Source: Flavicella sp037132785
Lineage (GTDB): Bacteria; Bacteroidota; Bacteroidia; Flavobacteriales; Flavobacteriaceae
Direction: 5' to 3'
DNA length: 22,902 bases
Assembly: GCF_037132785.1 (NCBI RefSeq)
Contig: NZ_JBAHZZ010000070.1
Span: 1-22,902, forward strand
How positions within the stretch are numbered: the first letter of the stretch is position 1; every line of letters begins with the position of its first letter. Positions 8,263 to 15,639 of the stretch are shown piece after piece. The notes under the pieces are model-generated. The model saw only the letters and a program-made list of their open reading frames with translations. It did not search any database and had not been told where the DNA came from. The position numbers and the translations under genes were made by a program.

Positions 8263-9567
8263 ATGAGTATAGAAGTTATAAGTATTATCGTTTTGTTTGT
8301 AAGTTTTTTTATTCTTTTATTGATTAAAGTACCCGTTGCTTATAGTATTGGGATAGCTACAACACTAAGTTTATTATTGAATATTGATAGAATGCCTGGG
8401 ATAACAACCATTGCTCAACGTATGACTACAGGAATTGATAGTTTTGCCTTGTTGGCAATCCCATTTTTTATTCTGGCTGGAGAAATTATGAAAAGAGGTG
8501 GAATTGCGAATCGTCTCATCAATTTCGCAAAATCCTTGGTAGCCAGTTTACCAGGAGGTTTGGCTTATGTAAATGTTTTAGCATCTATGCTTTTTGGCGC
8601 AATTTCTGGATCGGCTCTAGCAGCAGCATCTGCAATTGGTTCTATTATGACAGATCGTATGGAAGATGAAGGTTATCCAAGATCATTTAGCGCCGCAGTA
8701 AATATTACTTCTTCAACAACAGGATTATTGATTCCGCCAAGTAACATCCTAATAGTTTATGCCCTTGCAAGTGGTGGTACAGCATCTGTAGCAGCCTTAT
8801 TTATTGCGGGTTATTTACCTGGGTTATTGGTTGGGTTTGCTATTATGGGATATATTGCTTTTATAGCCATTAACAGGGGTTATGCTAAAGGTAAAAGAGC
8901 TACAATGTTTGAGATTTGGACATATTTCAGAAAAGCCTTTTTTAGTCTTATGTTATTAGTCATTGTTGTAGGTGGTATTGTTGCTGGAATGTTTACAGCT
9001 ACAGAAGCATCTGTGATTGCGGTATTATACGCTGGTGTTTTGGCCCTAGTTTACGGAGATATGAAAATAAAGGATTTTTCTGGAGTTTTGTTGTCAAGTG
9101 CAAAAACTACCGCGGTAGTTATGTTTTTAATTTGCACCTCTATGGCAATGTCTTGGTTATTTTCATTTGAAGGAATTCCAGAGATGATAAGTACATTTTT
9201 GTTAGATCAATTGAGTAATAAATTTCTAATTTTCTTAGCAATTAATATAATTTTGTTAATCGTAGGAACATTTATGGATATGACTCCTGCAGTACTTATA
9301 TTTACACCTATTTTCCTTCCAGTAGTTACTACTTTAGGAATGGATCCAGTTCACTTCGGAATTGTTATCGTATTGAATTTATGTATTGGAATTTGTACAC
9401 CACCTGTAGGAACGCTACTCTTTGTTGGTAGTGGAGTTGCTAAGATTTCTGTTACTCAAGTAATAAGGCCTTTACTCCCATTCCTAGCAATTATGGTAAT
9501 AGTATTGATGTTAATAAGTTATATACCAGAAATATCTATGTTTTTACCTAGATTATTTGATTTGTAA
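8263..9567 (+). CDS. dctM: TRAP transporter large permease subunit DctM
   Basis: Large TRAP permease of 434 aa, the usual size for the family, with about 12 hydrophobic segments. Conserved marks are PFFILAGEIMKRGGIANRL near 67-85, FGAISGSALAAASAIGSIM near 110-128, the IPPSNILIVYALASG segment near 156-170, FTATEAS near 244-250 and CIGICTPPVGTLLFVGSGVA near 385-404. It forms the sodium-coupled transport path. The gene is followed by only 36 bp before the DUF1080 gene, with no hairpin in between, so the downstream exported enzymes are likely on the same transcript. Confidence 0.95.
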   Translation: MSIEVISIIVLFVSFFILLLIKVPVAYSIGIATTLSLLLNIDRMPGITTIAQRMTTGIDSFALLAIPFFILAGEIMKRGGIANRLINFAKSLVASLPGGLAYVNVLASMLFGAISGSALAAASAIGSIMTDRMEDEGYPRSFSAAVNITSSTTGLLIPPSNILIVYALASGGTASVAALFIAGYLPGLLVGFAIMGYIAFIAINRGYAKGKRATMFEIWTYFRKAFFSLMLLVIVVGGIVAGMFTATEASVIAVLYAGVLALVYGDMKIKDFSGVLLSSAKTTAVVMFLICTSMAMSWLFSFEGIPEMISTFLLDQLSNKFLIFLAINIILLIVGTFMDMTPAVLIFTPIFLPVVTTLGMDPVHFGIVIVLNLCIGICTPPVGTLLFVGSGVAKISVTQVIRPLLPFLAIMVIVLMLISYIPEISMFLPRLFDL

Positions 9568-9603
9568 AAATTAGAAATAAAAGAACCTCAATTGTAAAAC
9601 ACG

Positions 9604-10995
9604 ATGAAATTTAATTTAAAACATGTTAAAATGAACAGAATTTTCACCCTTGTTATGCTTGTAGTATTAACAAGCTGTAGTCAAACAAAAAAAGATAATA
9701 CGCCTTGGATTGAAATATTTGATGGCAAAACATTAACCGGATGGTCTATCATAGGAGGCAAGGCAACTTATGAAGTAAAAGATGATGCTATTATTGGAAC
9801 ATCTACTATGAATACACCAAATACATTTTTAATATCTGATAAAATTTATGGAGATTTTATTTTGGAACTCGATTACAAAGTTGATCCAAAATTGAATTCA
9901 GGAATTCAAATTAGAAGTAACAGTATTACTAACTATAGAAATGGAAGAGTACACGGATATCAAATTGAAATTGACCCTTCAGAAAGAGCATGGAGTGGTG
10001 GTATCTACGATGAGGCAAGAAGAGGATGGTTACAAACTTTAGACAACAATGCAAATGCACAAAAAGCATTCAAACAAAATGACTGGAATCATTATAGAAT
10101 TGAAGCTATTGGAGATACTTTAAAAACTTGGATAAACGGAGTGCCAGCATCTTACTTAATAGATGATATGACCGCTACAGGATTTATTGGTTTACAAGTG
10201 CATAGTATTGGAATTGATAAAGAAAAAAATGGAACCCAAGTAATTTGGAAAAATATTAAAATTCTAACAGAAAATGTTCAGAAATACAGCAAAAAAATTT
10301 CTATTTCACCTGTAATTACACTGAATAACTTATTCGGAAGAGAAGCTGGAGAAGGCTGGAAAATGCTTTGGGATGGTAAAACGACAAAGGGTTGGAAAGG
10401 AGCTAAACTAGATAAATTTCCTGAAGGTGGTTGGGAAATTAAAGATGGAGTTCTTTCTGTTTTGGCTTCTGGAGGTAAAGAATCAGCCAATGGTGGAGAC
10501 ATTGTTACTACAGAAGAATATTCGGATTTTGAATTAAAGTTAGATTTTAAAATTACTGAAGGAGCTAATAGTGGAATTAAATACTTTGTAGATACAGAAA
10601 TTAATAAAGGGGCTGGTTCATCTATTGGTTTAGAATATCAAATATTAGATGATTTAAGGCATCCTGATGCTAAATTAGGGAATCATGAAGGAAGCAGAAC
10701 AAATAGTTCCCTTTACGATTTAATCAAAGCCAATGCTAATAAGATTGTAAATCCTATTGGTGAGTGGAACCAGGCGAGAATTCTTTCAAAAAACAATCAT
10801 GTTGAGCATTGGTTAAATGGACGTAAAGTCTTAGAATATGAACGTAAGAGTCCTGAGTATTTAAAATTAGTTTCTGAGAGTAAATACAATAAATGGCCGA
10901 ATTTTGGTGGAGGAGATCAAGGAAGAATTCTATTGCAAGATCATGGTGATAATGTTTCCTTTAGAAATATTAAAATACGTTCATTTAAAAAATAA
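9604..10995 (+). CDS. Tandem DUF1080 lipoprotein, 3-keto-glycoside lyase/hydrolase candidate
   Basis: Lipoprotein of 463 aa with two copies of DUF1080 (PF06439, concanavalin-like sandwich). The first spans about 35-225 (EIFDGKTLTGW at 37-47, NSGIQIRS, HGYQIEIDPS, GGIYDEARRGW), the second about 255-462 (LWDGKTTKGWKG, NSGIKYFVD, LEYQILDD, GRILLQDHG). An internal ATG at 9631 (residue 10) gives a more standard signal, MNRIFTLVMLVVLTSC, with lipobox Cys at residue 25 of the long form; I prefer that start. Characterised DUF1080 members act on 3-keto-glycosides, eliminating or hydrolysing the aglycone after oxidation at C3. The two following genes supply the expected partners. Specificity is unknown and the duplication may give two subsites or two activities. 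Confidence 0.85.
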   Translation: MKFNLKHVKMNRIFTLVMLVVLTSCSQTKKDNTPWIEIFDGKTLTGWSIIGGKATYEVKDDAIIGTSTMNTPNTFLISDKIYGDFILELDYKVDPKLNSGIQIRSNSITNYRNGRVHGYQIEIDPSERAWSGGIYDEARRGWLQTLDNNANAQKAFKQNDWNHYRIEAIGDTLKTWINGVPASYLIDDMTATGFIGLQVHSIGIDKEKNGTQVIWKNIKILTENVQKYSKKISISPVITLNNLFGREAGEGWKMLWDGKTTKGWKGAKLDKFPEGGWEIKDGVLSVLASGGKESANGGDIVTTEEYSDFELKLDFKITEGANSGIKYFVDTEINKGAGSSIGLEYQILDDLRHPDAKLGNHEGSRTNSSLYDLIKANANKIVNPIGEWNQARILSKNNHVEHWLNGRKVLEYERKSPEYLKLVSESKYNKWPNFGGGDQGRILLQDHGDNVSFRNIKIRSFKK

Positions 10996-11001
10996 TAACT
11001 C

Positions 11002-11850
11002 ATGAGTAGAAATAGAAGAAGTTTTATTAAAAAATCAGCTGCTGGTATTCTGGGTGTTGCAACACTTGGAATTCCCGAAATAGCTCAGGCATCAAAAAAG
11101 GAGAATAAAAAAGAAACAACAGCTACTTTAAAACTTGGAGTCGCTTCATTTTCATTACGTAATTTTTCTATGGAAGAAGCGCTTGATATGACAAAGCGAT
11201 GTGGGTTGAATCGAATTACTTTTAAAAGTATGCATTTACCCCTAGATTCTTCAAAAGAAGAAATTCTAAAGGCGGTTGGAATATGTAAGGACAAAGGTAT
11301 AGAATTGTACGGAGCAGGCGTAATTTATATGAAATCTAAGGAAGACGTAGATCAAGCATTTGAATATGCGAAAACTGCTGAAATTGAAATGATCGTTGGT
11401 GTTCCTAATCACGATTTATTAGATTATGTTGAGAAAAAAGTAAAGCAATACGATATCAAATTAGCGATTCATAATCATGGCCCTGGAGATAAACTATATC
11501 CAAGTGCAGAGAGTGCATATGTTCTAATAAAGAATATGGATAGCCGTATGGGACTGTGTATTGATATTGGGCATACAAAACGTATTCATAGAGAGCCAGA
11601 GCAAGATGTAAAGGAGTTTTTTGATCGCGTTTTTGATATCCACATAAAAGACGTTACAAAAGCCGAAGCAGATGGTAAAACATGTATTATTGGACGAGGC
11701 GTAATCAATTTCACATCGTTTTTAAATTCAATTACAAAATTAGGATATAAAGGAACATTGGCTCTAGAGTATGAAATAGAGGAGAAAGACCCACTCCCAG
11801 GAATGGCTGAATCCATAGGGTATATAAAAGGAATATTAACAACATTATAA
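11002..11850 (+). CDS. Tat-exported TIM-barrel sugar isomerase/hydratase-like protein
   Basis: Xylose-isomerase-like TIM barrel (AP endonuclease 2 family, PF01261) of 282 aa. A twin-arginine signal RNRRSFIKKS occupies 3-12, followed by a hydrophobic run to AQA at 28-30, so the protein should be folded before export to the periplasm. Likely metal or catalytic residues are in AIHNHG (His157, His159), CIDIGHTKR (Asp188, His191), IHIKDV (His214) and ALEYE (Glu256 or Glu258). In the Bacteroides keto-glycoside pathway a protein of this family hydrates the 2-hydroxy-3-keto-glycal left by the lyase; that role fits here but is inferred. The gene starts 6 bp after the DUF1080 gene and ends 10 bp before the oxidoreductase gene. 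Confidence 0.85.
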   Translation: MSRNRRSFIKKSAAGILGVATLGIPEIAQASKKENKKETTATLKLGVASFSLRNFSMEEALDMTKRCGLNRITFKSMHLPLDSSKEEILKAVGICKDKGIELYGAGVIYMKSKEDVDQAFEYAKTAEIEMIVGVPNHDLLDYVEKKVKQYDIKLAIHNHGPGDKLYPSAESAYVLIKNMDSRMGLCIDIGHTKRIHREPEQDVKEFFDRVFDIHIKDVTKAEADGKTCIIGRGVINFTSFLNSITKLGYKGTLALEYEIEEKDPLPGMAESIGYIKGILTTL

Positions 11851-11860
11851 ATTTTGAAAT

Positions 11861-13204
11861 ATGAGTTCAGGTAGAAGAAGTTTTCTTAAAAAAGCCGCCG
11901 TTGGAGCTGTAGGTGTTGCCTTGGGTAATAGCGTAAATGCCATGTCGGCAAAAAGTTATTCAAATATAATAGGTGCCAATGATCGAATTAATATTGCTAT
12001 TCAAGGTTTGGGTAGAAGGTTGGGAGCATATAAAGCCCCAATTATAAATAAAGATAACAACGTTAAGTTACTTTATTTATGTGATGTGATGAAAAGTCAA
12101 CGTGAAAAGGCTGGTGCTTATTTTGGAAAAGTTCTTGATTACAAAATTGAATTAGAGAATAATTTTCAAAAGGTTTTAGACGATAAAGATGTAGATGCTA
12201 TATTTATTGCAACCCCAGATCACTGGCATGCACCTGGTGCTATTATGGGAATGCAGGCAGGAAAGCATATTTATTTAGAAAAGCCATGTTCACATAACAT
12301 GCATGAAAATGAATTAGTTGTGGAAGCTCAAAAAAAATATAATAAGTTGATTCAAATGGGAAATCAACAGAGATCTTCTGTGGAATCAAATGAGATTATC
12401 AAGGATATTCACAATGGAGTTATTGGAAAGGCCTACAAAGCAACGGCATTTTATGTTAATAAAAGAGGAAGAGTACCACATCAAACTAAAGCGGCTCCAT
12501 TAGAAGGATTAGATTGGGATTTATTTCAAGGACCAGCCCCAAGAAGAGAATATACAGACAATACTTGGGACTATAATTGGCATTGGTACGGTTGGGATTT
12601 TGGAACTGCTGAAATGGGTAATAATGCAACACATGAGTTAGATATTGCACGTTGGGCTTTAGAAGTTGAATTTCCAAAATCTGTTGATGTAAGAGCTGGA
12701 AAAAATCAGTTTTTAGATGATGGTTGGGAAATGTACGATACTATGGAGGCTCGCTTTAAATTCTCTGGAGATAAGGTTATTGAATGGGATGGACAAAGCA
12801 GAAACGGATATAATAAATTTGGTTATGGACGTGGAACAATAATTTATGGTTCAGAAGGTTGCGTTTATGTAGACAGAGGAGGGTTTAAATTATTTGATCT
12901 TAAAGGTGAATTGATTAAAGACAGTAAATCAATCAAAGCAGAAAGCGGAACTGCCCTAGGAGGTGGTGGAGATCTTTCTACAAGGCACGCAGTTAACTTT
13001 TTTAAAGCGATTCGAGAAAAGGAAAAACTGGTTTCTCCAATCGTTCAAGGAGCAGTGAGTCAGGCAATGACACATTATGCAAACATTGCTTCTAGGATTG
13101 ATAAATCTTTTGAAATAGACGAAAAGACAGGTCGTATATACGATAGAGATGCAATGAAATTATGGTCTCGTACTTACGAGCCAGGCTGGGAACCAAAATT
13201 ATAA
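11861..13204 (+). CDS. Tat-exported Gfo/Idh/MocA oxidoreductase
   Basis: NAD(P)-dependent oxidoreductase of 447 aa. A Tat signal GRRSFLKKA is at 4-12 with a likely cleavage after SVNA near 27. The Rossmann fold begins at RINIAIQGLGRRLGAY (42-57); TPDHWH is at 118-123 and the family EKP signature is Glu140-Lys141-Pro142. THELDIARWAL at 257-267 supplies the candidate catalytic pair Asp261/His258 of the C-terminal domain. Exported relatives carry tightly bound cofactor and oxidise or reduce sugar hydroxyls, often at C3. As the last gene of the operon next to DUF1080 and TIM-barrel partners, it probably oxidises a glycoside at C3 and may re-reduce the released 3-keto sugar. The sugar specificity is not visible. 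Confidence 0.88.
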   Translation: MSSGRRSFLKKAAVGAVGVALGNSVNAMSAKSYSNIIGANDRINIAIQGLGRRLGAYKAPIINKDNNVKLLYLCDVMKSQREKAGAYFGKVLDYKIELENNFQKVLDDKDVDAIFIATPDHWHAPGAIMGMQAGKHIYLEKPCSHNMHENELVVEAQKKYNKLIQMGNQQRSSVESNEIIKDIHNGVIGKAYKATAFYVNKRGRVPHQTKAAPLEGLDWDLFQGPAPRREYTDNTWDYNWHWYGWDFGTAEMGNNATHELDIARWALEVEFPKSVDVRAGKNQFLDDGWEMYDTMEARFKFSGDKVIEWDGQSRNGYNKFGYGRGTIIYGSEGCVYVDRGGFKLFDLKGELIKDSKSIKAESGTALGGGGDLSTRHAVNFFKAIREKEKLVSPIVQGAVSQAMTHYANIASRIDKSFEIDEKTGRIYDRDAMKLWSRTYEPGWEPKL

Positions 13205-13253
13205 AACCAAAAAAAAGGTTATTTAGGCTCTTTTATAAGTGTTATAATTGTTT

Positions 13254-13275
13254 GAACAACAATATTATGTTGTTC
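13254..13275 (+). other. Small hairpin ahead of the terminator
   Basis: GAACAACA at 13254-13261 pairs with TGTTGTTC at 13268-13275 across a 6 nt loop, 50 bp after the oxidoreductase stop. It may add to 3' end stability of the operon transcript. Confidence 0.4.
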
Positions 13276-13288
13276 TTCAAAAGAAATC

Positions 13289-13338
13289 AAATCCCCCCTT
13301 AATCATAGAATTATCACTCTATGATTAAGGGGGGGTTT
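13289..13338. terminator. Strong bidirectional terminator
   Basis: Bases 13293-13309 pair without error with 13318-13334 (17 bp including a block of six G-C pairs), with an 8 nt loop at 13310-13317. The stem can extend by one wobble and three A-T pairs at the base. TTTT follows on the plus strand and an AT-rich ATTTGATTT on the minus strand, so it can end both the plus-strand operon and the converging GH39 unit. Confidence 0.9.
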
Positions 13339-13717
13339 TAGTAAAATAAATCCAACTCATAAACGCAACTTAAAGTTAGGGACAGTAAACTGAACTCCGT
13401 CTGAATAAAAAAATATTAATTTTATTCAAACATAAACCATTACACAAAAAGAGTTAACCGACATAGAAAAAAAGGCATTAGCTTGGTCTAATACCATTTT
13501 AATATTTAAATGACGCATTAAATTAGTTTCTATTTCCTTTATATTTCAATATTAAATAGAACCGTAACCTACGGCTATGCTTATATTTTTTATTTCATCT
13601 AAAGAAAAAAGATCAAATTTATTATCACCACTCGGTAATTCATTTGGTATAATAACTTAATTAGTTCATATAGAATTGTAAATATACACTACTCATAATG
13701 ACTAATTTATAGTCCTT
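13339..13717. other. Convergent spacer without a clear gene
   Basis: No full gene is visible. Two short open stretches look somewhat protein-like but lack starts: plus strand 13436-13513 (25 codons, containing LTDIEKKALAWSN) and minus strand 13552-13656 (34 codons, containing IPNELPSGDNKFDLF). Both are bounded by stops. They may be eroded fragments of old genes, or chance; I recognise neither. Confidence 0.4.
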
Positions 13718-15355
13718 TTAGTTGATCTGTTCAATCAGCACCACACTCCACGGAGTCAGTTCTTGATCAATATGTAATATTCCATCCTTAGCAACAATTG
13801 CAATGCTTGTTTTTAAGTTTTCAGCCACTTGTTTCATTACTTTAATCTGCTCTCGTGTAGGAGGCTCTGGCTTACCCATTTTCTCCCAGTAGTCATAAAT
13901 ATTTCCATGATCTTTATCTAATACTTCAATTTTAAACTGTGTACCAGGCTTTAAATCTGTTAGCTCAAAATTTAATTTTTTTGAACTTGCCTTATAAAAT
14001 TTGTCAATTTTCTTAATACTCTTTGGAACAGCATTATAATACTCCTCTGGATAGTTATAAGCCAAAGCAATAATTTTACCATTACCTGATTTACGGCTTA
14101 CAAATAAATAATCGTCTTTATATAGTTTCTCATCTCCCAATTGATGAAGCATTCTATAAGCATGGTATGATGGTTTTACAAGTCCTTGAAAATTGATCAT
14201 CCCAAAACCTCCATGAAAAATGCTTGCCGCACCTCCTTTTTCTTCAAATATATCAGTAAAAGTCCAGAATGCAAGCGAATTAGTCAATCCAATACTTTCT
14301 AAATTTGTTCTTACAATATAAGCTGCTGGCGGAAGAAAATCATGCATAGCATCTCTACTATTAGGACTTGTGTTCCACTCTGTCAAATGTATTTCAGCAT
14401 TTGGAAATGCACTTTTAGCTATCACTTTATTTAACCATTTAATATCTTCAACAGTAGACTGTACATTGCGTGAAAAATCTTTCCCTTTGCCGGTTCTAGG
14501 ATCTAAAGGAAAATCTGTTGGATAGGGATGTGTACTAATAAAATCTACTGGTAATTTTTCCTTTTCACAATATTCCAAAAAATCTTCAATCCAAACACCT
14601 CTCCATTCTAAATCATTAATATTATCAGCGGTAAAAGTGACATTAAAACCTCCCGTATTTTCACGTTCTCCCTCATAGCGATCATCAGCTACGAAATTAC
14701 TAGTTGAAGGACCTCCAACTTTAAGCCTGTTATCAACAGATCTTACAGCTATGACGGATTGCTTATACAACTCAAAATACTGAGACTTTGTACCGTCCCA
14801 AAAACCACGTGTCAAATTTGGCTCATTCCAAACTTCAAAATACCAAGTCAATACTTCATCAATACCATATCGATCAACACAATGTTGCGTAAAAGCCTTA
14901 ACTAAGTCGTGCCATTCACCAAATTTAGAATCATCAGGTGTGATATTTGCCTTCCACCAAAATTGAGTCTTACTATTTTCCGCTGCTAGAAGTGTTGGGA
15001 AATAGGCCAACTCAACAAAAGGCTTTACCTTTAAATCTAGCATTCTGTCAAATAAATCATCAATATATTGCCAGTTGTAGACAGTCTTACCTTTAACTTT
15101 AAGGATAGGGAACATGTCGTCGTGGAAAATACCATGAAAACGAACATATTCGAAACCGCAATTTTCCTGTACTTTTTCCAGTTGCTCCAACCAACCAGCT
15201 CGCAAACCTTCATTAGCTCGACCAGCACCTACGCACTTACTCCATAAGTGTTCTATTTTCTCTCCCTTTGCGGTTGAGTTTATTTTCACCTCCTTTTGCG
15301 AATATGCTATATTCACAAGTAAAATAGATAATCCAATAAATAATCCTTTTTTCAT
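13718..15355 (-). CDS. GH39-like glycoside hydrolase (beta-xylosidase or alpha-L-iduronidase candidate)
   Basis: Clan A TIM-barrel glycosidase of 545 aa with a Sec signal peptide (cleavage likely after IAYS, residue 19). The acid/base is Glu178 in EVWNEPN (174-180) and the nucleophile Glu326 in EIHLTEWNTS (321-330), both as in GH39. VRFHGIFHDD at 71-80, KPFVELAYFP at 111-120 and STHPYPTDFP at 274-283 are further barrel landmarks, and about 430-545 forms a C-terminal beta domain. GH39 contains beta-xylosidases and the lysosomal alpha-L-iduronidase, so either xylose or iduronate release is possible; the sulfatase and lyase in the locus fit both. It is the last gene of the minus-strand CAZyme group, with a long 284 bp upstream gap. 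Confidence 0.88.
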   Translation of the reverse strand: MKKGLFIGLSILLVNIAYSQKEVKINSTAKGEKIEHLWSKCVGAGRANEGLRAGWLEQLEKVQENCGFEYVRFHGIFHDDMFPILKVKGKTVYNWQYIDDLFDRMLDLKVKPFVELAYFPTLLAAENSKTQFWWKANITPDDSKFGEWHDLVKAFTQHCVDRYGIDEVLTWYFEVWNEPNLTRGFWDGTKSQYFELYKQSVIAVRSVDNRLKVGGPSTSNFVADDRYEGERENTGGFNVTFTADNINDLEWRGVWIEDFLEYCEKEKLPVDFISTHPYPTDFPLDPRTGKGKDFSRNVQSTVEDIKWLNKVIAKSAFPNAEIHLTEWNTSPNSRDAMHDFLPPAAYIVRTNLESIGLTNSLAFWTFTDIFEEKGGAASIFHGGFGMINFQGLVKPSYHAYRMLHQLGDEKLYKDDYLFVSRKSGNGKIIALAYNYPEEYYNAVPKSIKKIDKFYKASSKKLNFELTDLKPGTQFKIEVLDKDHGNIYDYWEKMGKPEPPTREQIKVMKQVAENLKTSIAIVAKDGILHIDQELTPWSVVLIEQIN

Positions 15356-15639
15356 TTTTTAAGTTTTAAATTCTCTTTATCTATGGAAAATCATTAATTT
15401 TTTTGTTTGTCCTCCTGGATAAACCTACATCATTAATAATTTTTCACTACTACTTTTATTTGCTAACTACAAATCACTGTTTTTTTTATAATAGTGTCAA
15501 TTCCTTTTTTGTCTCCGAACAATTAGACAAAAACAATACTTGCAAAAAACTACAAGACCATTAACTGGTTATGATCAAATATAATAGCTTTTAATTTTTT
15601 ATTTCATCAATGACTACTCCAAATATCTGCCTAAAAATA
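15356..15639 (-). promoter_or_regulatory. Long leader upstream of the GH39 gene
   Basis: This 284 bp gap is much longer than the others in the minus-strand group. Read on the minus strand it holds TATATTTG at 15576-15583, a full TAnnTTTG -7 match, but the nearest TTG (15608-15610) is 24 bp upstream, longer than usual. An imperfect ACCA-N5-TGGT inverted repeat lies near the expected start site (15558-15570). An independent promoter for GH39 is possible; no RNA gene is recognised. Confidence 0.35.

Noticed and set aside
13378..13401. Sequence starting AGGGACAGTAAACTGAAC as a possible insertion-sequence end
   Set aside because: It recalls terminal repeats of some elements, but no matching inverted copy or transposase is present nearby.
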